A stretch of DNA of 64,000 nt from Cryobacterium sp. HLT2-28 (lineage in GTDB: Bacteria; Actinomycetota; Actinomycetes; Actinomycetales; Microbacteriaceae), in contig NZ_SOFH01000006.1 in NCBI RefSeq assembly GCF_004402495.1, positions 62,001 through 126,000 of the forward strand. Direction: 5' to 3'. Every line of letters starts with the position of its first letter. Position 1 is the stretch's first letter. Positions 15,809 through 26,091 of this stretch are shown here, piece after piece. The notes beneath the pieces were generated by a model. It saw nothing but the letters and a program-made list of their open reading frames with translations, searched no databases and was not told the origin of the DNA. A program made the position numbers and the translations under genes.

Positions 15809-18385
15809 CGCGCGGGTCACGATGCTGACCAGGCGGGGTGCCCGCACGATCACGTGCACGATCTCACGGTCGCCGATCGCCTTGATCACCGGTGCCGACG
15901 CGCGCGCGAGGCGTTCCAGTTCATCGCCGGGGATCTTCGGCGAGATGTCCAGGCGTTCCCGCACCTTGCCGTCGACCTGCACGACGGCGGTCACCGATTC
16001 CTCCACGAGCAGGGTCGGATCGGCCTTGCGCCACTGGGCGAGCGCGACACAGGGCTCGTAGCCGAGCCGCTGCCACATGTCCTCGGCGGTGTACGGCGCG
16101 AACAGGTTCAGAGCCATCGCCGTGGCCTCCGCCGCCTCACGCACGGCGGCGTCGGCCGGGCCGGCACCCGTGTCGATGACCTTGCGGGTGGCGTTGACGA
16201 GCTCCATCAGCCGGGCGACGACCACATTGAACTTGAACGCCTCGATCAGGCCCGGCGCGTCCGCGAGGAACCGGTGGGTGACCCGGCGCAGGCCCGCGTC
16301 CCCGGTCTTCCAACGGATGTCCGGCTCACTCGTGACGTCCCTGGCCATGCGCCAGGCGCGGGCGAGGAACTTCGCGGAGCCGACGGGCGAGACATCCGCC
16401 CAGTCGATGTCGTCTTCGGGCGGCCCGGCGAATGCCATCGTGAGGCGCACGGCGTCGACTCCGAAACGGTCGACCTCCTCGGTGAAGTAGACGAGGTTGC
16501 CCTTACTCTTGGACATCTTCGCGCCGTCGAGGATGACCATGCCCTGGTTGAGCAGTGCGGTGAAGGGCTCTGTGAAGGAGACATAGCCGAGGTCGAAGAG
16601 CACCTTGGTCATGAACCGGGCGTAGAGCAGGTGCAGGATGGCGTGTTCGACGCCGCCGACATACTGGTCGACGGGCGCCCACTTCTCGGCTTCCTTCGGG
16701 TCGAACGCGCGGGTGTCGTCGTTCGGGTTGAGGAAGCGGAGGAAGTACCAGGAGCTGTCGACGAAGGTGTCCATGGTGTCCGCGTCCCGGCGCGCGGGGG
16801 TGCCGTCGATCGGGTTGGGCACGTTGACCCAGTCGGTCGCGCCACCGAGCGGCGAGGTTCCCTTGGGCTTGAGGTCGAGGCCGTCAGTGGGCGGCAGCAG
16901 CACGGGCAGCTGGTCTTCCGGCACGGGGATCTCCGCGCCGTCCTGGCCGTGGATGATCGGGATCGGGGTGCCCCAGTAGCGCTGCCTTGAGATCAGCCAG
17001 TCGCGCAGCCGGTAGTTCTTGGCCGCGCGGCCGGTCCCGTCGAGGGTGAGCTGGTCGATGATGCGCTTGATCGCGGTGTTCTTGCTCAGCCCGTTCAGGG
17101 TCCCCGAGTTGATCAGGCGGCCCTCGCCGGCCAGGGCGATGCCGGTCGCGGCCGGGTCGAGGGTTGGGATCTCCTCGGAGCCGTCGAGCATCTCCGGCGT
17201 GATCACGGGGATCATGCCGGTGACCGGCGCGGTCGTGTCGACGACGACGATCACGGGAAGGTCGAAGCGGCGGGCGAAGTCGAGGTCGCGCTGGTCGTGC
17301 GCAGGCACGGCCATCACGGCGCCGTGGCCGTAGTCGGCGAGGACGTAGTCGGCGGCCCAGATCGGCATCCGTTCGCCGTTGACGGGGTTGATCGCGTAGC
17401 GCTCGAGGAAGACGCCGGTCTTCTCCCGGTCGGTGGACTGGCGTTCGATCTCGGTGCTGTTCTGCACCTTCACCAGGTATTCCTGGAACCGCGCCTTGAC
17501 TGCGGGTGAGGAGTCGGCGACGAGCTCGGCGGCGAGGTCGGCGTCGGGGGCGACGACCATGAAGGTCGCGCCGTGGAGAGTGTCCGGCCGGGTCGTGAAC
17601 ACGCTGATCCGCTCCTCGCGGCCCTCGATCACGAAGTCGACGTCGGCACCGATCGAACGGCCGATCCAGTTGCGCTGCATGTTCAGCACCTTGGCCGGCC
17701 AGGTGCCCTCGAGCTGGTTGAGGTCGTCGAGCAGGCGGTCGGCGTAGTCGGTGATCTTGAAGTACCACTGGGTGAGCTTCTTCTTGACCACCACGGCGCC
17801 GCTGCGCTCCGAGGTCCCGTCGGCGAGCACCTGCTCGTTGGCGAGCACGGTCTGGTCCACCGGGTCCCAGTTGACCCAGCTGTCCTTGCGGTAGGCGAGG
17901 CCCTTCTTGTAGAGCTGGAGGAAGAGCCACTGGTTCCACTTGTAGTACTCGGGGTCGCTCGTGTGCAGTTCGCGGGACCAGTCGAAGGACGCCGCGTAGA
18001 GCTTCATGCTCTTCTTCTGCTGCGCGATGTTGTCGTAGGTCCAACCGCGCGGGTCGATGCCGCGTTTGATCGCCGCGTTCTCCGCGGGGAGGCCGAAGGA
18101 GTCCCAGCCGATCGGGTGCAGCACGTTGAAGCCCTGCTGGCGCCAGTACCGGGCGACGATGTCGCCGAGCGCGTAGACCTCGGCGTGGCCCATGTGCAGG
18201 TCGCCGGACGGGTACGGGAACATGTCGAGCACGTACTTGCGCGGGCGGGTGTCGTCGGGGTCGTCCGTGCGGAACGGCTCGAGTTCTTCCCAGATCGGCT
18301 GCCATTTGGCCTGGATTGCGGCGAAATCGTAGATTTCTTCGTCGCGGTGGGCGCCGGTGGGCGTGTGGTCGTGCTCGTGTGCCAC
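15803..18385 (-). CDS. leuS: Leucyl-tRNA synthetase
   Basis: 860 residues from the GTG at 18385 ([17 protein letters not shown]), which has GAAGAGAG 4 bases upstream; an ATG 33 bases earlier lacks a ribosome site. Class I motifs: HMGHAEVY (HIGH-like) and KMSKSKGN, with the editing domain between ([24 protein letters not shown]) and the anticodon-binding C-terminus. It charges tRNA-Leu in the cytoplasm. The leader before it is only about 70 bases, so no T-box. The 3' end runs into a 14-bp tandem repeat. Confidence 0.97.
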   Translation of the reverse strand: MAHEHDHTPTGAHRDEEIYDFAAIQAKWQPIWEELEPFRTDDPDDTRPRKYVLDMFPYPSGDLHMGHAEVYALGDIVARYWRQQGFNVLHPIGWDSFGLPAENAAIKRGIDPRGWTYDNIAQQKKSMKLYAASFDWSRELHTSDPEYYKWNQWLFLQLYKKGLAYRKDSWVNWDPVDQTVLANEQVLADGTSERSGAVVVKKKLTQWYFKITDYADRLLDDLNQLEGTWPAKVLNMQRNWIGRSIGADVDFVIEGREERISVFTTRPDTLHGATFMVVAPDADLAAELVADSSPAVKARFQEYLVKVQNSTEIERQSTDREKTGVFLERYAINPVNGERMPIWAADYVLADYGHGAVMAVPAHDQRDLDFARRFDLPVIVVVDTTAPVTGMIPVITPEMLDGSEEIPTLDPAATGIALAGEGRLINSGTLNGLSKNTAIKRIIDQLTLDGTGRAAKNYRLRDWLISRQRYWGTPIPIIHGQDGAEIPVPEDQLPVLLPPTDGLDLKPKGTSPLGGATDWVNVPNPIDGTPARRDADTMDTFVDSSWYFLRFLNPNDDTRAFDPKEAEKWAPVDQYVGGVEHAILHLLYARFMTKVLFDLGYVSFTEPFTALLNQGMVILDGAKMSKSKGNLVYFTEEVDRFGVDAVRLTMAFAGPPEDDIDWADVSPVGSAKFLARAWRMARDVTSEPDIRWKTGDAGLRRVTHRFLADAPGLIEAFKFNVVVARLMELVNATRKVIDTGAGPADAAVREAAEATAMALNLFAPYTAEDMWQRLGYEPCVALAQWRKADPTLLVEESVTAVVQVDGKVRERLDISPKIPGDELERLARASAPVIKAIGDREIVHVIVRAPRLVSIVTRAV

Positions 18386-18456
18386 GTGACTCTCTTCGTT
18401 GCGGTGGGATTGCGCCATCTCAGGCAAAAGGGCGCCCGCAGGCGTCGTCCAGGTTT

Positions 18457-20025
18457 CTAGGTTACTAAACCCTGGCCGGCCGGCGTTGCGGACGGCGTTG
18501 CGGACGGGGTTCCGGGCGGTCGTGCGGGGTGGGTTTTCGGGGCGCCGAGAACGTCGAGCAGGGCGGCGGCCTTGATCCGGGTCTCCTCGATCTCCTCGGC
18601 AGGGTCGGACAGTGCCGTGATTCCGCCGCCGGTGCCGATGGACGCGCCGTCGCGGTCGATGACGATGCTGCGGATGACCATGGCCAGGTCGACGGCGCCG
18701 TCGAAGCCGAAGTAGCCGAACGCGCCGGAGTAGATGCCGCGAGGTCCGGCTTCGAGCCGGTCGAGGATGCCCATGGCGCTGGGCTTGGGCACGCCGGTCA
18801 TGGAGCCAGCCGGGAAGCAGAATTCCACGGCGTCCACGCCGGTGAGGCCGGCCGCCAGCCGGGCCTCCACCGTGCTGACCAGCTGGTGCACGTGCGCGTA
18901 GCTTTCCACGTCGAGCAGTTGGGTGACCGCGACCGAGCCGAGTTCGGCGATCCGGCCCAGGTCGTTGCGCATGAGGTCGACGATCATCAGGTTCTCGGCG
19001 CGTTCCTTCTCGCTGGTCTCCAGTTCGGTGCGGAGAGCCAGGTCGCGAATGACCCCGGTGGAGCGGCGCCGGGTGCCCTTGATCGGCCGGGTGCTGACCC
19101 GGCCGGCGCGGGAGACGGCGAGGAATTGTTCGGGCGACGCGCTGAGCAGGGCGGTCTCGCCGAACCGGAGCAGGCCGCCGTGGTGGCTGGGGCTGCCGGC
19201 GCGGAGGCGGAGGTAGGCGTCGACCGGGTCGGGGTGCGCGTCGACCAGGATCTCGTTGGTCAGGCAGAGCTGGTAGGCGTCGCCCGCGGTGATCGACGCC
19301 TGACAGTGCCGGATCAGGGCGTCGTAGCGTTCCGGGTCGTGCCGCCAGTGTGCCGCAACGGGAGCGTCGATCCGGACGTCCGCCCGGGCCTGGGCCGGCA
19401 TCCGAGAGACGGATGTCCCGGCCGCGGCCCGAAGGGCAGCGAGCACCTCCGCCGCCCACTGTTCGAGGGTGCCGGCCGTCGCCCCGCCGGGCCCGGTGCG
19501 GGCGAGCAGGGTGACGGTCAGTCCGGCGTGGTCGAATTCGATCGCGCGGTCGACCTGCAGGAGCGCCGCATCGGGGTAGCGGGAGTCGTGCACGCTGGCG
19601 CCCACGGTCTGGGACCCGAGTTCGTAACCGAGCCAGCCGACCCAGCCGAGCCGGAACCCGCTCTCGCTCCCGCGGCCACCGGCGGCATCCGTCCCAGCAG
19701 CGTCGTCGGGCTCGGACTCGGCCGCGGCCAGATCTTCCCGCAGGAACTCGAAGATGGTCTCCGGCAGGGTCACGGCTCCGCCGCCGACGCCCGCGCCGGA
19801 GTCCGGGTCGGTCTCCGGGAACGTCACCGTCACGGTGCCCTCCGGCACCGACGCGGTCACGAAGCGGGACGCGGCATCCGCGGCTCCGAGGTAGCTGAAA
19901 CCGTCCCCGGCGGCGACGCCCGCGTCGAGCCAGAAGGAGTGGGAGCAGGACCGGTAGAGGGTGAGGTAGACGAACTCCGGGTCCCACCAGCCGGGCAGGG
20001 GGAATCGTCGGATCGGAGCTGGCAC
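18457..20025 (-). CDS. pabB: Aminodeoxychorismate synthase component I (PabB-like)
   Basis: 522 residues of the chorismate-binding TrpE/PabB family. The C-terminal catalytic half has [40 protein letters not shown] and [11 protein letters not shown], and lacks a fused glutamine amidotransferase. The lysine in PIKGT is the PabB-type residue, whereas TrpE has PIAGT, so 4-amino-4-deoxychorismate formation for folate is the likelier role. GTG start 9 bases after the cydC stop; possibly the last gene of the cyd transcript. No pabA or pabC lies in the window. Confidence 0.85.
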   Translation of the reverse strand: MPAPIRRFPLPGWWDPEFVYLTLYRSCSHSFWLDAGVAAGDGFSYLGAADAASRFVTASVPEGTVTVTFPETDPDSGAGVGGGAVTLPETIFEFLREDLAAAESEPDDAAGTDAAGGRGSESGFRLGWVGWLGYELGSQTVGASVHDSRYPDAALLQVDRAIEFDHAGLTVTLLARTGPGGATAGTLEQWAAEVLAALRAAAGTSVSRMPAQARADVRIDAPVAAHWRHDPERYDALIRHCQASITAGDAYQLCLTNEILVDAHPDPVDAYLRLRAGSPSHHGGLLRFGETALLSASPEQFLAVSRAGRVSTRPIKGTRRRSTGVIRDLALRTELETSEKERAENLMIVDLMRNDLGRIAELGSVAVTQLLDVESYAHVHQLVSTVEARLAAGLTGVDAVEFCFPAGSMTGVPKPSAMGILDRLEAGPRGIYSGAFGYFGFDGAVDLAMVIRSIVIDRDGASIGTGGGITALSDPAEEIEETRIKAAALLDVLGAPKTHPARPPGTPSATPSATPAGQGLVT

Positions 20026-20034
20026 GCCCCCAGC

Positions 20035-21885
20035 CTAGGCCGGAAGGACTCCGGCGGCGCGCCGCAATCCGGGGTCCCGACCGGGAAGGGTCACCCGGGC
20101 CGTGATGAGTTCGTCGGGCACCGGCGTGTGGGAGATGAGCAGCACGGCCCGGCCGTCCTCGGCGGCTGTGACCAGGATGTCCCGCACGAGCCGGTCACCC
20201 TGTTCCTCGTCCACGTTGGCGGTGGGTTCGTCGACTACGAGCACCGGGAAGTCGGCCAGCAGCGCCCGGGCGAGGGCGATCCGCTGGGCCTGCCCGCCGG
20301 AAACCAGCGCGCCGCGTTCGCCGACCCTGGCGTCCAGTCCGCCGCGCTCCGCCGCCCACTCGGCCAGGCCCACCCGGTCGACCACGGCCAGCAGTTCCTC
20401 GTCGGTCGCGGTGTCCCGGGCGAACAAAAGGTTCTGACGGATGCTGTCGTCGAACAGCCAGGGTCGCTGCTCGCAGAGCCCGACCACCGCGCGCACCTCG
20501 GATTGGGGCAGCAGCCGGGCCTCGACGCCGCCGAGAGTGTACGACCCGGTGTAGTCGAGGAAACGCACCAGAGCCTGCGCCAGCGAGGTCTTGCCCGCTC
20601 CGCTCGGCCCGGCCAGGTGCACCCGGTCGCCGGGTGCCAGCCGCAGGAAGACCCCGGTCACGGCCGGGGACGCCGCACCCGGCCAGCGCGCACCGAGGTC
20701 GGTCAGTTCGACGATGCGAGCCCGCTCCCCCCTGGTCGGACCGGTGGCGCCCCCGGACGGGATCTCGACCGGGACCCCGACCGGGACCTCGACCGGAATC
20801 TCGGCGGGGATCTCCGTCGGCACGGCGGTGGCGACACGCTCGGCGCTGGAGCGCACCTCGCGCCACGCTCCCAGGGCGGCCGGGACGGTGCCGAACACCT
20901 CGAAGACGGCCATCGGCACGAGCACGATCACGGCGAAGGCCGGGCCGGCCAGGCCGCCCGCCGCGCCGCCGGACCCGCCCGCCGCCAGGGCGGGGATACC
21001 GACGGCCAGCGCGGCGACCGTGGCGGCGCCCGCGAACAGCGACAGCACGGCTCCCTGCACGCCGACACCCAGCGACCGGCGGAGGGTCGCCCGTCTGAGG
21101 AGCTCGTCGGCCCGCCGAAGGGCGTCGAGTCGCCCGGTCAGGGCGCCGAAGGCGGTCAGCACGTCGAGGTTCTCAACGACCTCGAGCACCTGCCCGGTGA
21201 GGTTGCCGCGCAGCGGCGCCAGTTCGCGCTCGGCGCGGGCGGCGAGCACACCGGAGCCGAGCGCGCCCAGCACCCCCGCGACGACGAGGCTGAGCAGCAG
21301 GGTGAGCCCGGCGGCAGGCAGCACGCTCCACACCCCGGCGACCGAGAGAGCGGCGACGATGCCCGCGGTCGCGAGCGGCTGGACGACCCGCAGCGGGAGA
21401 TCCTGCAGTGCGTCCACGTCGCGCACGAGCCGGGTGAGAAGCTCGCCCCTGCCGGTGTCGGCGAGCCCGGCCGGCGCCAACGGGATGATCCGGGAGAACA
21501 CGCCGACCCGCAGCAGGGAGAGCTGGCGGAAGGCCGCGTCGTGGCTGCTCAACCGATCGAGGTAGCGGAAGGCCGACCGGCCCAGGGCGAAGGCCCGCAC
21601 GCCGACCACCGCCATCGAGAGATAGAGGATGGGCGGCTGCTCGGCGGCCCGGGTGATCAGCCAGGCGGAGGTGGCGAGCAGGGCCACGGCGCAGAGCATG
21701 GAGGCCACCCCCGCCGCCAGGCCGGGCAGGAACCAGCGCGCGCGCGGCTGGGCCAGCCGGAGAATAGCCCGGGTGGCGGTGCTGAGCCGCCGGGTGCGCG
21801 CCGGCGCGGAGACGGCAGGCTCGGCGGCAACGGCACCGGCAGCGGCAGCGGCAGCGGCAGCGGCGTCGAGCGTCGGTTCAGACAT
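20035..21885 (-). CDS. cydC: Heterodimeric ABC exporter subunit CydC
   Basis: 616 residues: an Ala-rich N-terminus, six transmembrane helices, a Pro-rich linker and an ATPase domain with [12 protein letters not shown] (Walker A), [16 protein letters not shown] (signature) and [15 protein letters not shown] (Walker B). CydDC exports cysteine or glutathione to the periplasmic side and is needed to assemble haem in cytochrome bd. Its start overlaps cydD by 8 bases. Two short DNA repeats alter the protein: GGCAGC units give the N-terminal poly-Ala, and a 12-bp repeat gives a VPVEIP-type linker between the two domains. Confidence 0.93.
   Translation of the reverse strand: MSEPTLDAAAAAAAAAGAVAAEPAVSAPARTRRLSTATRAILRLAQPRARWFLPGLAAGVASMLCAVALLATSAWLITRAAEQPPILYLSMAVVGVRAFALGRSAFRYLDRLSSHDAAFRQLSLLRVGVFSRIIPLAPAGLADTGRGELLTRLVRDVDALQDLPLRVVQPLATAGIVAALSVAGVWSVLPAAGLTLLLSLVVAGVLGALGSGVLAARAERELAPLRGNLTGQVLEVVENLDVLTAFGALTGRLDALRRADELLRRATLRRSLGVGVQGAVLSLFAGAATVAALAVGIPALAAGGSGGAAGGLAGPAFAVIVLVPMAVFEVFGTVPAALGAWREVRSSAERVATAVPTEIPAEIPVEVPVGVPVEIPSGGATGPTRGERARIVELTDLGARWPGAASPAVTGVFLRLAPGDRVHLAGPSGAGKTSLAQALVRFLDYTGSYTLGGVEARLLPQSEVRAVVGLCEQRPWLFDDSIRQNLLFARDTATDEELLAVVDRVGLAEWAAERGGLDARVGERGALVSGGQAQRIALARALLADFPVLVVDEPTANVDEEQGDRLVRDILVTAAEDGRAVLLISHTPVPDELITARVTLPGRDPGLRRAAGVLPA
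20759..20818. repeat. 12-bp tandem repeat in the cydC linker
   Basis: Five imperfect units of GGGATCTCGACC/GGGACCTCGACC at 20759, 20771, 20783, 20795 and 20807. In frame it encodes repeated four-residue E/G-I/V-P-V/A units between the membrane and ATPase domains of CydC. Confidence 0.8.
21838..21861. repeat. 6-bp microsatellite (GGCAGC x4) in cydC
   Basis: Four perfect GGCAGC units in the codons for the poly-alanine run near the CydC N-terminus. It is in frame, so length changes would alter only the alanine tract. Confidence 0.8.
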
Positions 21886-23554
21886 GCGCGGCCCCGTCCA
21901 GTTCGACGACCTGGTCCGCGGCGTCGCGGAGCAGCGGCCGGTGGCTCACGACGATCACGATGAGCCCCTCGGCGGCGAGGCGGCGGAGCCCGGAGACCAG
22001 CCGCTGCTCGGCTACGGGGTCGAGGGCGGAGCTGGGCTCGTCGAGCACGAGCACGCGGCAGCCGTGCAGCCGGGCTCGGTAGACGGCACGCGCGGCCGCG
22101 ACCCGCTGGGCCTGCCCGCCGGAGAGCCCGTCGCCGTTGACGCCGAGTCGGGTCGCCGGGTCCAGTTCGCCTGCCCCGGCCTCGCGGAGGGCCCAGTGCA
22201 CCAGCGCCGGGTCGGCGGATGACTCCCCCAGCGCGACGTTGTCGGCGATCGTTCCGGCCAGCAGGCCGGGGCGCTGTCCGGCCCAGGCCAGCCAGGGCCG
22301 CGGCGTGCCGGGGACGACGACGGCGTCGCCGAGGCTGATCTGCCCGTCGAAGGGCACGAACCCCTGCAGGGCGGCGACCAGGGTCGACTTGCCGGCGCCG
22401 CTCGCGCCGCGGATGACGGAGAGCCGGCCCGGGAGGAAGACGGCGGTGAACTCCGGGGCGGCCCGGCCGGCCCGGTCCGCGGAACGGCGCACCCTGACCC
22501 GGTCGAAGCGCAGGGCGTCCGGGGCGGGCCGGGCGGCATTGGCGGGCCGGGCGGCATCCGTCGGCCCGGTCCAGACGGCGGCCAGGGGCGCGGCGGGGGC
22601 CGGCGCGTCGTCGAGGATCGCGAAGACGTCCTCGGCCGCGGCGAGGCCGTCGGCCGCCGCGTGGAACTGGGCCCCGACCTGCCGCACGGGGAGGAACGCC
22701 TCGGGGGCGAGGAGCAGCACGAACAGGCCGACGCCGAGCTGGAGGGAACCGTCGACCAGGCGGAGGCCGATCGACACGGCGACGAGCGCGACCGACAGGC
22801 TGGAGCCCAGCTCGAGCACGAAACCGCTGAGGAAGGACACCCGCAGCACCTTCATCGTGCGGCCGCGGTAAGCCTCGGTGATGGTGCGCACCCGGTCGGC
22901 CTGGCGCGCCTCCCGGCCGAAGATCTTGAGCGTGGCGAGCCCGCCGACCAGGTCGAGGAAGCCTGCGCCGAGCCGCTGCAGCGCGTCCCACTGCGCGCGC
23001 TGCACGGCCTGGGTCGCCTGGCCGATCAGCACCATGAACAGCGGGATGAACGGCAGCACCACGATCACGGTGATGCCGCTCGGCAGGTCTTGCCAGAGCA
23101 TCACGAGCACGAGGATCGGGGTCGCGATGCCGGCCAGGAGCAGCTGCGGCAGGTACCTCGCGAAGTAGTTGTCGAGGGCGTCGAGGCCCTGCCCGACCAG
23201 GGTGGCCACGCCGGCGCTCTGCGTGCCCGCCAGCCAGTCGGGGCCGCGCTCGGCGAGGCGCCCGAGCACGCGTGCGCGCAGCTGGCTCTTGACCGACGCA
23301 GCCCCTCGGCTCGCGGCCACCTCGAGCAGCCAGACCAGGGCGGCCCTGGCCACGACGACGACGACGAGGGCGCCCAGCGTCGGCGCCAGCTCGGCCGGGC
23401 CGTACCCGGCGACGGCGAGGCTGATCGCCCGGCTCAGGAACCAGGCGAATGCGACCACGACCAGCGTCTGGGCCAGGCCGAGCGCGGCCCCGACCAGCAG
23501 GAACCACCGGGCAGCGGACGCGTAGCGGAGGAGCCGAGGGTCGAGGGGGCGCAT
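21878..23554 (-). CDS. cydD: Heterodimeric ABC exporter subunit CydD
   Basis: 558 residues: six-helix exporter membrane domain, then an ATPase domain with GASGAGKSTLVAALQG (Walker A), LSGGQAQRVAAARAVY (signature) and LVLDEPSSALDP (Walker B). Partner of CydC. Placed directly after cydB with a 15-base gap, so cydABDC forms one operon in the order seen in Bacillus and mycobacteria. ATG start MRPLDPRLLRY. A short low-complexity insert (about 335-350, AARPANAARPA) lies between the two domains. Confidence 0.93.
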   Translation of the reverse strand: MRPLDPRLLRYASAARWFLLVGAALGLAQTLVVVAFAWFLSRAISLAVAGYGPAELAPTLGALVVVVVARAALVWLLEVAASRGAASVKSQLRARVLGRLAERGPDWLAGTQSAGVATLVGQGLDALDNYFARYLPQLLLAGIATPILVLVMLWQDLPSGITVIVVLPFIPLFMVLIGQATQAVQRAQWDALQRLGAGFLDLVGGLATLKIFGREARQADRVRTITEAYRGRTMKVLRVSFLSGFVLELGSSLSVALVAVSIGLRLVDGSLQLGVGLFVLLLAPEAFLPVRQVGAQFHAAADGLAAAEDVFAILDDAPAPAAPLAAVWTGPTDAARPANAARPAPDALRFDRVRVRRSADRAGRAAPEFTAVFLPGRLSVIRGASGAGKSTLVAALQGFVPFDGQISLGDAVVVPGTPRPWLAWAGQRPGLLAGTIADNVALGESSADPALVHWALREAGAGELDPATRLGVNGDGLSGGQAQRVAAARAVYRARLHGCRVLVLDEPSSALDPVAEQRLVSGLRRLAAEGLIVIVVSHRPLLRDAADQVVELDGAAHV

Positions 23555-23569
23555 GGACGATTCGGGAGG

Positions 23570-24574
23570 CTAGTGCGCGGCGGCTTCGATGGTGCCGCGG
23601 CTGACCCTTTTGCGCAGCACCCAGTAGGTCCAGCCCTGGTAGAGGAAGATCACCGGGGCGGCGATTAGGGCGGTCCAGCTCATCACCTGCAGGGTGTACG
23701 GCGTCGACGACGCGTTCGCGATGGTCAGGCTGTTCGCGGTATCGTTGCTCGCCGGCATCACGTCGGGGAACAGGGACGCGAACAGGGTCAGCACGGCCAG
23801 CCCGATGGTCGCTGCCATCAGCGTGAACGCCCAGCCCTCCGAACCCTTCAGGTTGAGCAGGAACGACCCGATCAGGGCAACGGCGGCCAGAGCGGCGAAC
23901 ACAGCGGTGAACAGGCTCCCGAAGGCCAGCACAGTCCAGAGCAGGAACGACGCCGCGACGACGATGGTCACGAGCCCGGATCGCACGGCGAGTTTCCTGG
24001 CCCGCTCGCGGATGTCGCCCTCGGTCTTGAGGGAGACGAAGACGATCCCGTGGGTGAAGAAGAGCAGCAGCGTGGTCAGGCCGCCGACCAGCGCATAGGG
24101 GTTGAGCAGGTCGAAGAAGCTGCCCGTGTAGTTGTGGCCGGCGTCGAGCTGCACCCCCTGCACGACGTTCGCGAAGGCGACGCCCCAGAGGAGGGCAGGC
24201 ACGGCGCTGCCCACGACGATCATGCCGTCGAACCACTTCTTCCACTCCGATTCCGGCCGCTGGTGCCGGTACTCGAACGACACCCCGCGCACGATCAGGG
24301 CGAGCAGGATGAGCAGCAGGGCGAGGTAGAACCCGCTGAACATGGTCGCGTACCACTCGGGGAACGCGGCGAAGAGGGACGCGCCGGCCACGATCACCCA
24401 GGTCTCGTTGAGATCCCAGACCGGGCCGATCGTGTTGATCAGCACCCGGCGGTCGGTGTCGTCCCGGCCCAGGAACGGCAGGGACATCCCGACGCCGAAG
24501 TCGAAACCGTCGAGCACGAAGTAGCCGATGAACATCGCGGCGATGATCCAGAACCAGAGGATGTTGAGTTCCAT
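23570..24574 (-). CDS. cydB: Cytochrome bd ubiquinol oxidase subunit II
   Basis: 334 residues, mostly membrane helices, starting MELNILWFWIIAAMFIGYFVLDGFDFGVGM, with the family sequence GPVWDLNETWVIVAG and many further hydrophobic segments. CydB pairs with CydA in the terminal quinol oxidase that reduces O2 to water with high affinity. It lies 9 bases after cydA. Length is normal for the actinobacterial and Bacillus type. Confidence 0.96.
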   Translation of the reverse strand: MELNILWFWIIAAMFIGYFVLDGFDFGVGMSLPFLGRDDTDRRVLINTIGPVWDLNETWVIVAGASLFAAFPEWYATMFSGFYLALLLILLALIVRGVSFEYRHQRPESEWKKWFDGMIVVGSAVPALLWGVAFANVVQGVQLDAGHNYTGSFFDLLNPYALVGGLTTLLLFFTHGIVFVSLKTEGDIRERARKLAVRSGLVTIVVAASFLLWTVLAFGSLFTAVFAALAAVALIGSFLLNLKGSEGWAFTLMAATIGLAVLTLFASLFPDVMPASNDTANSLTIANASSTPYTLQVMSWTALIAAPVIFLYQGWTYWVLRKRVSRGTIEAAAH

Positions 24575-24583
24575 CAGACGCTC

Positions 24584-25996
24584 CTAGTAGACCGTGACAC
24601 GTTGGGGGGTTTCACCGGTCAGCGGATCCGGCACCGGGGCATCCTCCGGGCCCTGCCGGACCGCGCGCAGGATCAGCCGGAACTCCACCACGGCCAGCAC
24701 GCCGTAGATCAGGGTGAACGCGATCAGGGAGATCAGGATCTCCAGCCCGGAGACGTTGGGTGAGACGCCGGACTCCGTCTTCAGCAACCCGAAGACGAGC
24801 CAGGGTTGCCGTCCCATCTCGGTGAAAATCCAGCCGACGCTCATCGACGCGAGCGAGAACGGGAACGACCAGATGGCGACCTTCCAGACCCAGGCGGCGG
24901 CCGGGGTGCGCCCGCCGCGGGTGAGCCATAGGCCGACGACGGCGACGAGGATGTGCGCGATGCCGAGGCCGATCATCCAGCGGAACGCCCAGTAGGTGAT
25001 CCAGATGGTCGGCGTGTAGTCGCCGGGTCCGTAGAGCCCCACGTATTGGGCCTGCAGGTTGTTGATGCCCTCGACGGTGCCGTCGAGGGTGTGGGTCGAC
25101 AGGAACGAAAGCAGGTACGGGATCCGGACCGAGAACAGCTCGCTCACGCCGTCGGGGGTGCCGAGGGTGAAGATCGAGAAGGATGCGTCGGCGCCGGTGG
25201 CCGTCTTGTACATCGCCTCGGCCGCGGCCATCTTCATCGGCTGGGCGGCGGTCATGGCCAGGCTCAGTGAGTCGCCGAAGAAGGTGGTGAGCGCGCCGGA
25301 GATGACCATCATCCACATGCCGAACTTGAGGGCGGGGCGCATGGTGTCGGCGTGCTGCTTGCGGTAGAGGTGCCAGGCCGCGACGGAGATGATCAACCCG
25401 GACGACACCATGAAGCAGGCGAAGATCGTGTGCGGGAAGGACGCGAGGGCGATCGGGTTGGTGAGCAGTTCGCCGATGTCGGTGAGCTCGGCCCGGCCCC
25501 TGGCCTCGTTGATCCGGAACGCGATCGGGTTCTGCATGAACGCGTTCGCGGCGAGGATGAAGTAGGCGGAGGCGATCGATCCCACCGTGGTCAGCCAGAT
25601 CGTGGCGAGGTGCAGGCCCCGGGGAAGCCTGTCCCAGCCGAAGATCCACAGCCCGACGAAGGTGGCCTCGAGGAAGAAGGCGACGATGCCCTCGAACGCC
25701 AGGGGCGCGCCGAAGACGTCGCCGACGAAGCGGGAGTAGGTGGACCAGTTCATGCCGAACTGGAACTCCTGCACGATCCCGGTCACGACGCCCATGGCGA
25801 AGTTGATCAGGAAGATCTTTCCGAAGAAGTGGGTCAGCTGGAGGTACTTCGCCTTGTCGGTGCGCACCCAGGCGGACTGGAAGATCGCGACCGTGAGGGC
25901 CAGCCCGATCGTGAGCGGAACGAAGAGGAAGTGGTACACGGTCGTCAGACCGAATTGCCACCTCGACAGGAGTAACGGATCCAGCCACTCGTTCAT
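24584..25996 (-). CDS. cydA: Cytochrome bd ubiquinol oxidase subunit I
   Basis: 470 residues starting MNEWLDPLLLSRWQFGLTTVYHFLFVPLTIG; the His after VY is the family's haem b595/d axial position. The GRQPW motif (TEMGRQPWLVFGLLKT) and the quinol-binding region are present. At 470 residues it has the short Q-loop (S-type) expected in Gram-positive bacteria. It binds haems b558, b595 and d and oxidises quinol. First gene of cydABDC, ATG with GGAGGAC just upstream. Its promoter region carries two BlaI-type palindromes shared with divergent blaI. Confidence 0.96.
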   Translation of the reverse strand: MNEWLDPLLLSRWQFGLTTVYHFLFVPLTIGLALTVAIFQSAWVRTDKAKYLQLTHFFGKIFLINFAMGVVTGIVQEFQFGMNWSTYSRFVGDVFGAPLAFEGIVAFFLEATFVGLWIFGWDRLPRGLHLATIWLTTVGSIASAYFILAANAFMQNPIAFRINEARGRAELTDIGELLTNPIALASFPHTIFACFMVSSGLIISVAAWHLYRKQHADTMRPALKFGMWMMVISGALTTFFGDSLSLAMTAAQPMKMAAAEAMYKTATGADASFSIFTLGTPDGVSELFSVRIPYLLSFLSTHTLDGTVEGINNLQAQYVGLYGPGDYTPTIWITYWAFRWMIGLGIAHILVAVVGLWLTRGGRTPAAAWVWKVAIWSFPFSLASMSVGWIFTEMGRQPWLVFGLLKTESGVSPNVSGLEILISLIAFTLIYGVLAVVEFRLILRAVRQGPEDAPVPDPLTGETPQRVTVY

Positions 25997-26016
25997 GCGT
26001 CCTCCAACAGGGCCAC

Positions 26017-26037
26017 TCTTCTACGATACGTAGAAGA
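26017..26037. promoter_or_regulatory. BlaI-type operator 1 (cydA-proximal)
   Basis: A perfect 21-bp palindrome: arms TCTTCTACG and CGTAGAAGA around ATA. It lies 20 bases before the cydA ATG. The CTAC-n-GTAG core fits operators of BlaI/MecI regulators, and blaI is the divergent neighbour. Confidence 0.75.
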
Positions 26038-26042
26038 CTACA

Positions 26043-26061
26043 CTTCTACGCCCCGTAGAAG
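26043..26061. promoter_or_regulatory. BlaI-type operator 2 (blaI-proximal)
   Basis: A perfect palindrome with arms CTTCTACG and CGTAGAAG around CCC, the same half-sites as operator 1 with centres 25 bp apart. It overlaps the likely -35 region of blaI. Confidence 0.75.
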
Positions 26062-26078
26062 ACGGCGGTGGGCTGCGG

Positions 26079-26091
26079 TAAACTGGCCGCA
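26079..26091 (+). promoter_or_regulatory. Candidate blaI -10 with leaderless start
   Basis: TAAACT at 26079-26084 ends 6 bases before the blaI ATG at 26091, and no ribosome site precedes the ATG. Both suggest a leaderless mRNA starting at or next to the A of ATG. No good -35 is visible; operator 2 occupies that place. Confidence 0.5.

Noticed and set aside
18386-18456. T-box or leader attenuator before leuS
   Set aside because: Only about 70 bases separate leuS from pabB and no T-box motifs or leucine leader peptide are visible.
15803-19987. One continuous minus-strand frame of 1394 codons covering leuS and most of pabB
   Set aside because: Only the part up to 18385 is LeuRS; the rest is Arg/Pro/Gly-rich shadow translation of pabB in another frame, common at this GC content.
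18529-21963. 1144-codon plus-strand frame opposite pabB and cydC
   Set aside because: Composition is Gly/Arg/His/Gln-rich without any domain; it is antisense to two well-supported genes.
21657-24356. 899-codon minus-strand frame over cydD and cydB
   Set aside because: Shifted shadow of cydB and cydD, dominated by Arg and Pro; the cyd frames have full motifs.
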